A stretch of 64,000 bases of DNA, taken from Scalesia atractyloides. Taxonomy: Eukaryota; Streptophyta; Magnoliopsida; Asterales; Asteraceae. The position numbers and the translations under genes are program-made. The stretch spans positions 45,706,869 to 45,770,868 of the forward strand of contig CAMTDV010000018.1 in assembly GCA_947069175.1 (NCBI GenBank). The letters run 5' to 3'. Under the pieces are notes generated by a model. The model ran no database searches, had not been told where the DNA came from, and saw only the letters and a program-made list of their open reading frames with translations. The first letter of the stretch is position 1. The number at the start of each line of letters is the position of its first letter. Shown here piece after piece: positions 46,651 to 59,025 of this stretch.

Positions 46651-47992
46651 ATCCTAAATCCTAATAGTGATTCGGATAAGGCTACAAAGGGTAATACAAT
46701 AAGCACACTTATATATAGGAAGTACCAGTGGCGTATCCACCTTTTCCTTATTATATTACTCTAGGTTCATTATCTAAGTCACCAACAATCTTTACACATA
46801 AACAATAACCATCGTCATTGGTATGTAAAGCACTTCTTAGAAATCTAACTATAAAGATAGAAGATTTAAGACTGTACTTCAAGTATCCTACTAGAATCAA
46901 TCTTTAAAGATAGAAATATACTATAAGGATTTGTTTCGTGTCCCATTGTCATGTCTTGCATAAAAGGAATATTACACAAAAATGCACTTAGTAAACACAT
47001 AATTTCCATTCATTGTGAAAAATTGATTACACATATGAATCACCCCAAAAACATTTGAAAAACGTAAAAGAGGGGAGCTAATTACTCACCTGGGATTACG
47101 TATAGATCTTGTTCAAATGATATAACAAAGCTCAAAGGATCAAGAGTTCAAGTGTCGAATTGATTCCTAGTGTATCAGATAACTACATGTTAGTGTGTCG
47201 AACTGGAAAACGAGAGATTGGATAGAATGAGGTATATAAACCAAACAAGAGTTGGATCTTGTATATTATGGTTTATAATATCAAACATTCTGAATTGGAA
47301 GCATTTCAAAGTGTTTTGACTTGCTACGGCTTGCTAAAGTGGTTTACGCCACTTTAACGGGTTATAAACGTAACTATGGGTTCGGGTGGTTAAATATGTC
47401 CTATGACAAGTATAATATGCCAAACTTAGTTTATATAAGTTGTATAATAAGTTTAGAAGTCAAAACAATGCTCTTATATGTTCAAAACTAATTTAAGTGC
47501 AAAAAGGGTATTTTCGGCATTATAAGGAACACATATTCGACTTGTCATTTGACTAAGCAAACGGTATGACATTAAGGTATAACCTCAGAGGGTTATTCCC
47601 TATAATACTATGGTCATAATAATGGGCTTGGTCGGATCCTAAATGTGACCAAACAGGTCGGATTCGAAAGTCAAAGCGGTAGTCAAGACCGCTCGACTTA
47701 CGACCCTAAACAAGTGTGTTGGTGCATAATGTCTATGTCTTAGTCTTATATCGAGTCTGAATAGATTAGATATGAATAGGCTAGCAAAATCAACTATTTA
47801 TGTAACTTTGGTACTCTAAGTAGCGAAGCTCTGTCAAACTAGAGATTTGAAGTTTATCAATAAAATTGACGTTTACCTGATTAATTCTTGTTATTTGGTA
47901 ATCGTGTCATAATATTTCCGCTATTCTAGACATTAGATATCAAATCTAGGTTCCTATGCTATCAGGATCGGTCCTACAAGTGGTATCAGAGC

Positions 47993-48634
47993 TAGAATAG
48001 TCTGATTTGACTGATATCAAGACAAGAACATCTCTTATTCTACTCCATTCTTCTATTTTTCTTAATTTTTACACTAAAATGAAGAATTTACGGGCAAATT
48101 CTATCCAAATTTGAATATGTCATGTTAAATACATCATAGATAAACCCCTAAGAGTTTGGAGATTAAAATCAAACGAATTGATGCGAAATTGTTGAAAAAA
48201 TCATATTTTCAAAATCCATGTTGATCGAAATTCTATATCAAGTTCGCTCGAACTTGAATTAGAAACACACTTTTTGAGTGTTTTTCTATCAAGTTCGCTC
48301 GAACTTGAGAGTTTTTGAAGAAATTTTTGGTGAAGTCCGACTGAACTTGTGATATTCTCTTTGATTTTCTTCAAGTTCGCTCGAACTTGAACAAATTCAC
48401 TGAAATATATATCAAGTTCGACCGAACATGGAAGCTTTTCAGATAAAATTCAATTGAAGTTCGCTCAAGGATATCTCAGGTTCATTTAAAAAAAAAAAAA
48501 CACACAAGTTCGACCCAATTTATGTGAAATCTGAAAATCTTCATTCACCTACTGCACATTCGACCGAACTTGTAGTAATACTAATATTTTCAAAGTTTGA
48601 ACGTGTTTTCAGCGTACGGGTGTCGATATTCGTG
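47993..48634 (+). other. B4 5' leader
   Basis: Untranslated. Five or more dyads of the type caagttcgctcgaacttg between 48238 and 48430, plus an A12 run at 48489-48500. Confidence 0.65.
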
Positions 48635-48949
48635 ATGGATGATCTTCAGAGAGCGTTTATGTCAGGAGTGGGTATGTCAAATGCCAATGTTATAAATCAA
48701 GTTAACCTAGACAACAAAATGGGCACGTCCGTTAAACCTCCGAAGTTAATGAGTATGGACGAGTACGAGGGATGGAAGGAGAAGTTCAGTTATTGGGTTC
48801 AAGCCATGCATTTCCAAAGCTGGGTGGCTATTGAGAGAGGTTATGCTGTTCGGTTAGACGAAAATTAGCAAGTTCTGGAGAAGTACAAGTACTCCACAAT
48901 ACAAAAAGATGAGAACATTGCTGAGAAAAGGATGATAAGTCTCATTATA
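48635..48949 (+). pseudogene. B4 gag start, truncated
   Basis: An ATG at 48635 opens a Copia Gag (MDDLQRAF, then KPPKLMSMDEYEGWKEKF) closely matching B1. A stop at 48866-48868 follows RLDEN, and the frame then continues (QVLEKYKYS) until the U3 junction at 48950. Capsid function is inferred from the family. Confidence 0.82.
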
Positions 48950-49235
48950 TGTAACACCCAAAATCGCGTAAAACAACAAACCGCGGCGGAAACACTTTGG
49001 GAGTCACGTTAACAGATTGTTTCACAACACTTGGTAATTGAGGTTTCGTTTTAAATATTAAACATAGGCTATATTGTCATATTATCTTAAAACGTTTTAA
49101 AAACATCCAAATAAACAAAGCATGCATAGTTATTGTTTTTAATATTTTTAGGCACTAAGGTCCGTCCAGATCCTACGTGAGCACGCATCGTCATCAAACT
49201 TAATTTCCTGAAACATATGTGAAAAACGAGTCAGC

Positions 49236-49240
49236 AAAAA
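49236..49240. repeat. Target-site duplication of G (aaaaa), left copy
   Basis: aaaaa at 49236-49240 and again at 60143-60147. The rejoined U3 text (gagtcagc..tatgccgacgagtacatagg) matches U1 at about 35890. Confidence 0.88.
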
Positions 49241-49714
49241 TGTCACACCCCGACCCGCAGCGGAATAAGAGTCGGGGCATATTTGGGTTATCACCAAAGC
49301 TCATGACATTTACTAATATGTTTCATATTTAATAAAGTCAAAGTTACATTTCCAAAAATCCAAAGACGTTCATTCAATACAAGGAAAATAAGCCAAGCAT
49401 AACAATCCCAACACTAAATCGTTTTATTCTTCTAGTCCAAGTCCTATGTGTTCCTAGCTGCTGCTGCTTCACCTGTATCATGTGTAAAATGGGGGTTTTT
49501 GGGTCAACATAAGTTAGCGAGTGAACCTTATTAGATAAACATTTATTAATAAATTAATTGTTAGTTTATCAATGAAAAATTGTGCATAATCATAGATGAG
49601 CAAATGTAAATAATCAAGCAATGGCAAATAGCAGTCACAACTATAACATACAATAAAACATGACAGCATACATGAACATACCAACATCATACTGTAAATA
49701 ACATAAATGAAACT

Positions 49715-49825
49715 GTGCGATCAAGGCTCAATCAAACGGAGCCGATCGTATTGCATGTACTGAAAATGAAAATGTCTGTGCGATCAAGGCTCAATCAAAC
49801 GGAGCCGATCGTATGTGGGCACGCC
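49715..49825. repeat. 63-bp tandem repeat, two copies (G 3' LTR)
   Basis: gtgcgatcaaggctcaatca starts at 49715 and 49778. The 5' LTR has three copies. Confidence 0.88.
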
Positions 49826-50390
49826 AGGTTCAACCTCATAATGAAATGGGGAACATGCTCAACGCTCATAATGTAATGGGGAGCGGCGGCCTATGAAATT
49901 GCATGTACTGAATAATAAATTACACCCAATAATAACTACTGAACAGCAACAAACTGAATACACATGTTCATGATATGATGTATGCACAATGGTTTAGTTA
50001 TAATATATATACAAAGACACATGATACACCCCAAAACGTGATTAAAACGGGGAATTTGTAAGATTCACTAACATTGGGTGCGTTGGATTGGAGATGGTGA
50101 GATGCGCACGAATTAGATGAGCGGATCAACGAGGAATACTAACCTAAATAATAACGGAAAAATATATTAAATGAGTGGATTTTATTAAGGATTTTAATGA
50201 AATTTTTAGATATATTTTTGTGAGTTTAAGGCTATTTTCTATCTTTAAAAATGTTATTTTTAAGTATTTTTAATTGATTTTTAAATTAAATTAAATAAAT
50301 AAAAATATAAAAAAAAATTTGTTTATTTTGCGTTGACCGTTGACCGTTGACCTGTTGACCTGTTGACCGGTTCGGTCAATGACATGGTTT

Positions 50391-50466
50391 GCGCTGGGTG
50401 AGGCTCGAACCCGAGACCCCCCGTACGCGTGCACACAGCTCTACCAACTGAGCTACGTGTCTAACC
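50391..50466 (-). repeat. tRNA-like module 3 (G 3' LTR)
   Basis: Minus-strand A box TAGCTCAGTTGG (50444-50455) and B box GGGTTCGAGCC (50402-50412), as in the solo LTR. Confidence 0.7.
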
Positions 50467-50554
50467 CGTAATAATCTTGTTTTGAATTATATTTATACAC
50501 TTATTCAATTTAACCGGATTTCCTTTATTTGCAAAAACATTTTAATTCAATCGG

Positions 50555-50637
50555 ACCGGTGCTAGTGACGGGTTTCGAACGCGCGACGTATGGTTTATGT
50601 TGCACACAGTCCACCGCTGGACTGTGTGTCTAACCTG
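50555..50637 (-). repeat. tRNA-like module 2 (G 3' LTR)
   Basis: 11-bp inverted repeat, arms 50603-50613 and 50618-50628, with a degenerate B box to its left (minus strand downstream). Confidence 0.58.
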
Positions 50638-50727
50638 GTTATTATCTCGGTTTTTATTATACTTAACAACTAACTGGGTTATCCCGATTTAGTTTAAACA
50701 TAAAGGCCTTTTATTATACAAGGAGTG

Positions 50728-50803
50728 CGTATAGCAGGAATCGAACTCGGGACGTGCGTTTGTAGTTTGCACACAGTCCACCGCTGGACTGTGTGTCTAA
50801 CCC
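50728..50803 (-). repeat. tRNA-like module 1 (G 3' LTR)
   Basis: 11-bp inverted repeat at 50770-50795; B-box-like GAGTTCGATTCC on the minus strand near 50736-50747. Confidence 0.6.
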
Positions 50804-51654
50804 GTTTAAAATACCAATTTTAATTAGTCTTAAGTTAGGTTGCGTCTTCATCTTCTTTGTTGATTTTACACAGACAGACTTATTCCGACTGTTATGACCG
50901 ATTCATGACATATACGCTTTTCAGACAAGTAATTTAAAAGTAGAGAATGGAGAGAGTTTGGGGAAAAAGATGTACCCATTGATGTTGTTCACGGAATTCC
51001 GGCAGAGGTTCGTCGGTTCTGAAGGTGAACTCCGGCTGTTGAAACCAATTAACAGCTTTGTTCGATTAATTAAGAAGTTGAGTCACTTAAACAAGGTTTA
51101 ACAGAAGTTTGGGAGATCATACCCGTTCACGGTGTGTTTCCGGCAGTTTCAGGAGTTTTCCGGCGAAGGTAAGATTTTCGACAAACGTTGACTAGGATCG
51201 ATTCTGATGGTGGAGTTGTGTTAGTGACTGATTAATCACATGATTGAAACAGAAAGAGTCGGAGGAAATACCGTGTGGATGTGAGTCCCGGTTTTCCGGC
51301 GACTTGCAGAATTTTTCCGGCGGTCTGATTCAAGCTTCTTCGGTGGACTGTATGGTTGCGGAAATGCAATTGGGAGTCTTGCAGAGTGTTTTGAGTCGCT
51401 GGAAGGGTCTAGGATTGAAGTAATCCAAGAATTGAACACTTTCGGTTATTAAACCGATCCACTTCCGAATTCAAGTTACACTCATGGCAGCATTGATTGG
51501 AATCGTCCGTTTATCGGTTATACTCGCTGAATCGCGAGTATCCAGATCGACTTTGGGTGATTGATAACCGGTTTCAGTTACAATGTGTAAGATCGATTGA
51601 TTTACCTTAGTCCATAAAACCTATTTGTTTCCTAAAGATGACAGAAAACAAACA

Positions 51655-51733
51655 AGTGGCGGAGTGGTGATGTGTGTGTGCGTTAAGTCTTCGATGTTGT
51701 AACCGGCTGACCCGGGTTCGAGTCCCGGCAGCT
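51655..51733 (+). repeat. tRNA-like module, antisense to the LTR (G 3' LTR)
   Basis: A box TGGCGGAGTGG (51657-51667) and B box GGTTCGAGTCC (51715-51725), with a paired T-arm. Confidence 0.7.
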
Positions 51734-51919
51734 TCATAATTTTTTTATTTATTTTGTTTTAACTTTTTATCAAATATAATTTTTATAGTTTAGTTTATTT
51801 ATTAATTATGTATCGTTCTAACTCAAAATAATCATAAATATTTAATGTAACTTTTATAACTTGATACTTGATTACAAAACGGAGCGGGTTTTGAAAACCC
51901 GATTTTTACAAATGTTACA

Positions 51920-51937
51920 GTATCCCCTACTTTTAGG
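51920..51937 (-). promoter_or_regulatory. G polypurine tract
   Basis: The minus strand reads CCTAAAAGTAGGGGATAC directly before the 3' LTR start. Confidence 0.75.
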
Positions 51938-51953
51938 AATTTCGTCCCGAAAT

Positions 51954-53448
51954 TTAAGTAGTTGAAGTAGTAGGAAAAAGATGCGGGTATTTTTCACGCA
52001 TTGAGTCTTCACGTTCCCAAGTAAACTCAGGTCCCCGTTTCGACTCCCAGCGTACCCTAACAATTGGAATGCGACTTCGTCGAAGACGTTTCTCTCCGAA
52101 GTCCATGATCTCTACAGGTCTTTCAACAAAATGCATAGATTCATCAATCTGAATATCTTCCAGCGGAATATGGAGGTTCTCATCAGCGAGGCACTTCTTC
52201 AAGTTCGACACGTGGAATGTGGGATGAATCCTGTTGAGTTCTTCTGGTAGGTCAAGCTTGTATGCTACAGGACCTACTCTTTCGAGTATCTTGAAAGGTC
52301 CTACGTAACGAGGTTCTAGCTTCCCCTTTTGACCAAAACGAACTACTCCCTTCCACGGTGATACTTTTAAAAGCACATGATCACCAATGTTAAACTCTAA
52401 GGGCTTCCGTCGTTTATCTGCATAACTCTTTTGACGACTTTGAGCCGCTAGAAGATTTTTTCGAATTTGATGGATCTTGTCTGTGGTTTCTTGGATCAAT
52501 TCTGGAACAGTAATTTGTGCTTCCCCAATTTCGTGCCAACATACAGGAGATCGGCACTTACGACCATATAAGGCTTCAAAAGGTGCCATGCCGATGCTCG
52601 AATGATAGCTGTTGTTGTACGAAAATTCTACTAATGGTAGTGTGGGCGTCCCAATTTCCCTTGAAGTCTATGACACATGCTCTAAGCATATCTTCAAGAG
52701 TTTGAATGGTGCGCTCAGACTGTCCATCAGTTTGAGGATGATAGGCGGTACTGAGATCTAATCGTGTGCCCATAACGGATTGTACTGCTTGCCATGTTCG
52801 TGAGGTGAAACGACCATCACGATCAGAAATAATACTTAACGGTACCCCATGCCGGCTTACGATTTCGTTGATATAAATACGTGCAAGCTTTTCGTTCTTG
52901 AAATCTTCGCGGATAGGAATAAAGTGAGCTGATTTTGTAAGTCGGTCTATAATCACCCATATAGTGTCATACCCACTAGAAGTGCAAGGTAACCCGGTAA
53001 TGAAATCCATGGTTATATTTTCCCACTTCCATACAGGTATTTCCGGTTGGACTAGAAGTCCAGAGGGTCTTTGGTGTTCAGCCTTCACCTTGGAACATGT
53101 GAGGCACTTGGAAACAAAAACGGCAATATCCTTCTTCATTCCAGGCCACCAATAGGTGTATCGTAGGTCTTGATACATCTTATCGGCTCCTGGGTGTATG
53201 GAATATCGCGTTTTGTGAGCTTCATTCATAAGAGTTTCACGAAGATTGTTGTGGTTAGGAATCCAGATACGATCTAGGTAACACAGAATACCATCTGATT
53301 TAGTTTCAAGTTTAAGCTCGGCTCCACAGGACATCTCCTTTCGTACATCTTCTTCTGTTATTGAAACGTGTTGAACTTCTCGAATTTGATCTTTAATGTC
53401 GGTTATAATTTGCGAACATAGAAGATGAATGGAGTTCGCATAACCCTT
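51954..53448 (-). pseudogene. G integrase with chromodomain, frameshifted
   Basis: The zinc-binding part has HPGADKMYQDLRYTYWWPGM and CLTCSKVKAEHQ. The core has ENITMDFITGLP (first Asp), ISDRDGRFTS (second Asp) and HPQTDGQSERTIQ (catalytic Glu). A frameshift near 52650 separates it from the second frame (52589-51954), which holds YGRKCRSPVCWHE, the GPF/Y-like VGPFKILERVG, FHVSNLKKCL and a C-terminal chromodomain (RVRWESKRGPEFTWERE). Chromodomains of this group are known to bind methylated histone H3 and steer insertion to heterochromatin. It ends in YPHLFPTTSTT. Confidence 0.88.
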
Positions 53449-56112
53449 TCAACTAAGTGCATCAGCCACCACATTTGCTTTACCAGGGTGGTATCTAATG
53501 TCACAGTCGTAATCATTCAGAAGTTCGACCCATCTTCGTTGCCTCATGTTTAACTCTTTTTGATTGAAGATATGTTGAAGACTCTTGTGGTCAGTGTATA
53601 TTTCACACTTAGTGCCATAGAGATAATGTCTCCATATCTTAAGAGCGAATACAACGGCTCCAAGTTCTAGGTCATGAGTGGTGTAGTTCTTTTCATGCGT
53701 CTTGAGTTGTCTCGAGGCATAAGCTATGACTTTTCCTCTTTGCATGAGAACGCAGCCTAATCCTTGCCCTGACGCGTCGCAATAGACTACAAAATCATCA
53801 CAACCTTCAGGAAGAGTGAGGATTGGTGCATCACAAAGTTTTTGTTTAAGAGTTTGAAAAGCTTCTTCTTGCTTGGGTCCCCATACGAAAGGTTTTCCCT
53901 TATGAGTTAAAGCCGTGAGTGGCACCGCAATGCGAGAGAAGTTTGGAATGAACCGACGATAATAGCCAGCTAGTCCAAGAAAAGATCTTACTTCAGTTGG
54001 TGTACGTGGAGCTTGCCATTCTTGAACTGCTTTGATCTTTGAAGGGTCAACATGTATTCCCTTGTCATTGACTACATGCCCGAGGAGTTGCACCTCTTTT
54101 AACCAGAATTCACATTTGGAGAACTTGGCATAAAGATTTTCCTTTTCTAGAAGTGCAAGAACGAGTCGAAGATGACGCTCATGATCAGCTTTAGATTTTG
54201 AATAAATAAGAATATCGTCGATGAAAACTATAATAAATCGATCAAGGTAAGGTTTGCAGACTCTGTTCATTAGGTCCATGAAGACAGCTGGTGCGTTGGT
54301 TAATCCAAATGGCATAACCATGAATTCATAGTGGCCATAACGAGTTCGAAAAGCAGTCTTAGGGACGTCTTCTTCATGCACTCTAAGTTGATGATAGCCA
54401 GATCGAAGATCGATTTTTGAAAAGCAGCTGGCATCTTGTAGTTGATCAAGAAGATCATCAATGCGAGGTAAAGGATAGCGATTCTTGATTGTTAACTTGT
54501 TGAGCTCTCTGTAGTCGATGCACATACGAAGAGATCCATCTTTCTTCTTTACAAAAAGGATAGGTGCACCCCAAGGCGACGAGCTAGGACGTATGAATCC
54601 CTTGTCAGTCAACTCTTGCAATTGACTGGCTAGCTCTTGCATTTCAGTGGGGGCTAACCTATATGGAGACTTTGCAACTGGTGTAGCACCAGGTATAAGA
54701 TCAATACGGAATTCGATGTCTCTAATTGGAGGAAGTCCTGAAATGTCGCCAGGAAAAACTTGTGGGAAGTCTTTTACTACAGGAATGTCTTCAAGTTTCT
54801 TCTCCATGGTTCCCTTTTTGATGATATGAGCTAAAAACGCGACATAATTCTTGCGAAGATATTTTTGAGCTTGAAGACAAGACATTAAGCTGAGCCCTTT
54901 CGACGAGGTTTCTCCAATGATTCGAAGAGTCTGACCGTTTGAAAGAGGAATACGGATAAATTTTTCACGACATACAACTTCCGCCTGATGTTGACTGAGC
55001 CAATCCATACCGATTATGATGTCAAAACTTCCCAGCTTCATAGGAATAAGGTCGACTGAGAAATTGTGGTCGTTTAAGGTGAGTGTACAGTTGCGTAAAA
55101 TAGAGTCTAATGAAACTGGCTTCCCGTCCGCAACTTCTACCGTTATGGATTCCGTGAGCTTATCCCGATTTTTGTTTAAAATAGGTTCAAATTCTAAAGA
55201 TACAAAACTTCTATCCGCACCAGTATCAAATAATATAGATGCATATCTACCATTTATAAGGAACGTACCGTTGACCACATTGCCGTCAGCTCTGGCCTGG
55301 TTAGCGTTGATATTGAAAGCTCTCCCTCTTGCAGGTGGGGGAGCTTGGTTTGCTTGGTTCACTGGGTTGGCTTGGGCCTGAGCATGAATAATATTAACCA
55401 GCCTTGGACATGTGTTTCTGAAATGACTCGGGTCGCCGCAATTGAAGCAAGCCCGCATAGGTTGGCCCATAGGATAATTGGGTTGGTAGTATGTTTGGGC
55501 TAAATGTTGGGTGGGTGGAAATGGTAGGGGTTGTTGGGCTTGACCCATTAACTGTTGGTGGGTTTGGGTTAAAGGTTGGTGGCGGTTTGTTCGTTGAGGC
55601 ATGCGGCAGGTTTGAACAGTATGTCCTGCGCGACCGCAGCCGGTGCAATATTGGCAAGGATGATCAGGGGAATGGTGATATTGGCAACGGTTACATTTTG
55701 GTAACGGGCCAGTGTAGGGTCTTCTGTATGGTGCGGGTGAAGGAGTGACTTGAGTAATGGGTGCAGCAGGAATAGGGGTGTTGGTTTGGGTAACTGCAAC
55801 ATTTCTGGTGTTACGCTTCCTCTTGTTAGCAAACCTAGAGGAAGGAATGGGGTGGTTTGAAGTTTGTCCCTCAACAGGGGCTTTCTTCTTCTCTTCTTTG
55901 AACTTCCCGTTGCGAATTCGGTTTTCGGTCAGTTCAGTTGCTAACTCCATAGCAGCTTCAAGTGTTACTGGTGAAACGCTGAGAACTGAATCTTGGATTT
56001 TTGAGGGAAGTCCTCGAATATAATGTTCAATCAGGCGATAGGTTGGTGTGAACAGATTTGGAACCATTTGGTTCAACTCCAAGAACCTCTTTGTTGTAGG
56101 TAGTGTGATCAC
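53449..56112 (-). pseudogene. G Gag C-terminus, protease, reverse transcriptase and RNase H
   Basis: 887 open codons in order. Gag C-terminus with a Cys/His-rich CNRCQYHHSPDHPC and a CCHC knuckle CFNCGDPSHFRNTC. Protease with LFDTGADRSF. RT with VKKKDGSLRMCIDYREL, MPFGLTNAPAVF and the active-site FIDD in IVFIDDILIYS. RNase H from about residue 774, with YCDASGQGLGCVL, DLELGAVVFAL and YTDHKSL. It closes VADALS and a stop (53449-53451) where family members usually continue with Arg, after which the frame stays open into integrase. It is the best preserved pol in the window. Confidence 0.9.
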
Positions 56113-56629
56113 CCTCCTTTTGCTTTAGAGCATGAAATTCATCCTCCAACTTCTTAATTTCACTTCTAGGACAAAAACGCCTAGTCATGATTTCCCTTAA
56201 CTCCTCCCAAGTTAAGGCCATCGCATCTTCAGTTCCCCTCTTCCCTTTCTCAGTATTCCACCAAGTGAGAGCTACTCCAAGTAGTCTCCCGGTGGCGTAT
56301 CGAACCTTGCGATCCTCAGGACAATCGCAGTTTAGGAAGGTGTTTTCCATCTCCTCGAACCAATGTAGGAGAGCAGTGACACCCTCGGTCCCTTCAAATT
56401 TAGGAGGATCACAGGACTTAAAATGTTTGTAAGAGCACTTGCTGGTAGGAGGGTTGTCGATGTTCTGGTCCTGTTGTTGGGGAGGGTTGGTAGGATTTGT
56501 AGCAAGGGCTTGTTGTACTTGGACCACAATGTCAGGCAATATTGTGGCCATTTGTTTCGCGATCTGAGTGGCCAAACGTTCCTGAGACCTTCCCGATCTT
56601 TTACCCCTTCGTTGCTGTCTAGACGACAT
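56027..56629 (-). pseudogene. G gag N-terminal part
   Basis: From ATG 56627-56629. Basic N-terminus, then the retrotrans_gag core (CDPPKFEGTEGVTALLHWFEEME and LTWWNTEKGKRG). It leaves the family frame near 56090, where one extra base in a run (aaagaggttc) shifts into an early stop, while the correct frame continues in the next entry. Capsid protein of the particle. Confidence 0.88.
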
Positions 56630-57437
56630 CTACAGGATCATAAAATGAGAAGATTGTGAGTTTATGGTGTCTTTTTAGGTGTCATGTGTCTTTAAGAAAA
56701 TGAAAATAACATAAATATCAATAATGCAACTACATCCATAGGATGTCTTGGGTTCGCTCATGTTGGGCCTCAAATGTCCCCCATACCTTCACCTACATAG
56801 TCATGTGGGCCCCCATGGCTATTGGCTTGGTAGGATTCACATTATTATTGGCAATTTAACATCGCATCCCCCGAATGCAAACCACAAATTATGTTCATGA
56901 GATGTTTGGTCGGAACGTGTCCAGGTGTAGACACAATGACAACTCAAAGTGGGGTTAGCTCACACGACGTTTGGTATAGCATGCTTTGGCCTAATAGGTA
57001 CTTCGTACTCTCATCGTTAGTCCCCAGGTAGGCAAACTGGTCCTTTATTTTGGATTTATACGAATGCCAGCCTAGACAGGACGTTCCGACTACCGGTACT
57101 GGTACCCTTCCAGTTACTACATGCCCGTCATGAGAACTCACTTTGATGAGATTTGAAAACACGAAAATCATTGTAAAATCAATCATGAAGTGGTGTGTGC
57201 TTTCATGGATGTGATATGTTATGAGTATACGAGTCATGATAGGCATTATATGATAATACATACTTATGAACATGCTTGCACAATATTAAATGTAACATTT
57301 AACATAAAACATATAACATCATGAAATTTGGCATGTAACACACAAAAATCTTATAAGTTTCTAATCGACTATAGTATAGGCTCTAAGGGTCTAATAACCT
57401 ATCCTATATCCCTATAGTCATGGCTCTGATACCAATC
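56630..57437 (-). other. G 5' leader with primer-binding site
   Basis: About 0.8 kb non-coding. The minus-strand TGGTATCAGAGCCA primer site is at 57421-57434, three bases inside the 5' LTR. No other gene is seen. Confidence 0.8.
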
Positions 57438-57910
57438 TGTCACACCCCGACCCGCAGCGGAATAAGAGTCGGAGCATATTTGGGTTATCACCAAAGCTCA
57501 TGACATTTACTAATATGTTTCATATTTAATAAAGTCAAAGTTACATTTCCAAAAATCCAAACCCGTTCATTCAATACAAGGAAAATAAGCCAAGCATAAC
57601 AATCCCAACACTAAATCGTTTTATTCTTCTAGTCCAAGTCCTATGTGTTCCTAGCTGCTGCTGCTTCACCTGTATCATGTGTAAAATGGGGGTTTTGGGT
57701 CAACATAAGTTGGCGAGTGAACCTTATTAGATAAACATTTATTAATAAATTAATTGTTAGTTTATCAATGAAAAATTGTGCATAATCATAGATGAGCAAA
57801 TGTAAATAATCAAGCAATGGCAAATAGCAGTCACAACTATAACATACAATAACACATGACATCATACATGAACATACCAACATCATGCTGTAAATAACAT
57901 AAATGAAACT

Positions 57911-58100
57911 GTGCGATCAAGGCTCAATCAAACGGAGCCGATCGTATTGCATGTACTGAAAATGAAAATGTCTGTGCGATCAAGGCTCAATCAAACGGAG
58001 CCGATCGTATTGCATGTACTGAAAATGAAAATGTCTGTGCGATCAAGGCTCAATCAAACGGAGCCGATCGTATGTGGGCACGCCAGGTTCAACCTCATAA
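57911..58100. repeat. 63-bp tandem repeat, three copies (G 5' LTR)
   Basis: Copies start at 57911, 57974 and 58037. Because 63 is a multiple of three they create a spurious repetitive open frame. Confidence 0.88.
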
Positions 58101-58611
58101 TGAAATGGGGAACATGCTCAACGCTCATAATGTAATGGGGAGCGGCGGCCTACGAAATTGCATGTACTGAATAATAAATTACACCCAATAATAACTACTG
58201 AACAGCAACAAACTGAATACACATATTCATGATATGTTGTATGCACAATGGTTTAGTTATAATATATATACAAAGACACATGATACACCCCAAAACGTGA
58301 TTAAAACTGGGAATTTGTAAGATTCACTCACATTGGGTGCGTTGGATTGGAGATGGTAACATGCGCACGAATTAGATGAGCGGATCAACGAGGAATACTA
58401 ACCTAAATAATAACGGAAAAATATATTAAATGAGTGGATTTTATTAAGGATTTTAATGAAATTTTTAGATATATTTTTGTGAGTTTAAGGCTATTTTCTA
58501 TCTTTAAAAATGTTATTTTTAAGTATTTTTAATTGATTTTTAAATTAAATAAAAAAAAAAATTGTTTATTTTGTGTTGACCTGTTGACCGGTTCGGTCAA
58601 TGACATGGTTT

Positions 58612-58687
58612 GCGCTGGGTGAGGCTCGAACCCGAGACCTCTCGTACGCGTGCACGCAGCTCTACCAACTGAGCTACGTGTCTAACC
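58612..58687 (-). repeat. tRNA-like module 3 (G 5' LTR)
   Basis: B box GGGTTCGAGCC (58623-58633) and A box TAGCTCAGTTGG (58665-58676) on the minus strand. Confidence 0.7.
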
Positions 58688-58776
58688 CGTAATAATCTTG
58701 TTTTTAATTATTTTTATACACTTATTCAATTTAACCGGATTTCCTTTATTTGCAAAAACATTTTAATTCAATCGGA

Positions 58777-58859
58777 CCGGTGCTAGTGACGGGTTTTCGA
58801 ACGCGCGACGTATGGTTTATGTTGCACACAGTCCACCGCTGGACTGTGTGTCTAACCTG
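58777..58859 (-). repeat. tRNA-like module 2 (G 5' LTR)
   Basis: 11-bp inverted repeat within 58825-58850; the B box has one extra T (gggttttcga in plus) relative to the 3' LTR copy. Confidence 0.58.
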
Positions 58860-58948
58860 GTTATTATCTCGGTTTTTATTATACTTAACAATTAACTGGG
58901 TTATCCCGATTTAGTTTAAACAAAAAGGCCTTTTATTATACAAGGAGT

Positions 58949-59025
58949 GCGTATAGCAGGAATCGAACTCGGGACGTCCGTTTGTATTTTGCACACAGTC
59001 CACCGCTGGACTGTGTGTCTAACCC
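58949..59025 (-). repeat. tRNA-like module 1 (G 5' LTR)
   Basis: 11-bp inverted repeat within 58992-59017 and B-box-like GAGTTCGATTCC on the minus strand. Confidence 0.6.

Larger units (their letters stand above)
39584..47716 (-). mobile_element. U2: Gypsy LTR, interrupted by Q2 and cut by B4
   Basis: The plus strand starts TGTAACACCCCGATCGCG, the 3' terminus of a minus-strand LTR like U3 (TGTAACACCCAAAATCGCG). It runs to 40063, resumes at 46038 after Q2, and stops at 47716 where B4 begins. About 2.15 kb of LTR are present. It has the family text gtataacctcagagggttattcc at about 47576. No coding sequence is seen. Confidence 0.8.
47717..48949 (+). mobile_element. B4: Copia 5' fragment (LTR, leader, gag start)
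   Basis: LTR 47717-47978 (262 bp, internally shortened against 398 bp in B2/B3), ending GGTCCTACA; spacer AG; primer site TGGTATCAGAGC at 47981-47992; leader with caagttcgctcgaacttg dyads; gag. U3 cuts it at 48949. It lies in U2 and is the closest relative of B1. Confidence 0.85.
49241..51919 (-). repeat. G 3' LTR
   Basis: 2,679 bp; plus strand TGTCACACCCCGAC...AAATGTTACA. It carries two copies of the 63-bp repeat (from 49715) and four tRNA-like modules. No protein-coding sequence is supported. Confidence 0.93.

Noticed and set aside
57911..58135. Open frame encoding a 21-residue repeat
   Set aside because: It is the 63-bp LTR repeat read through; the copy number differs between the two LTRs of one element and there is no coding signal.
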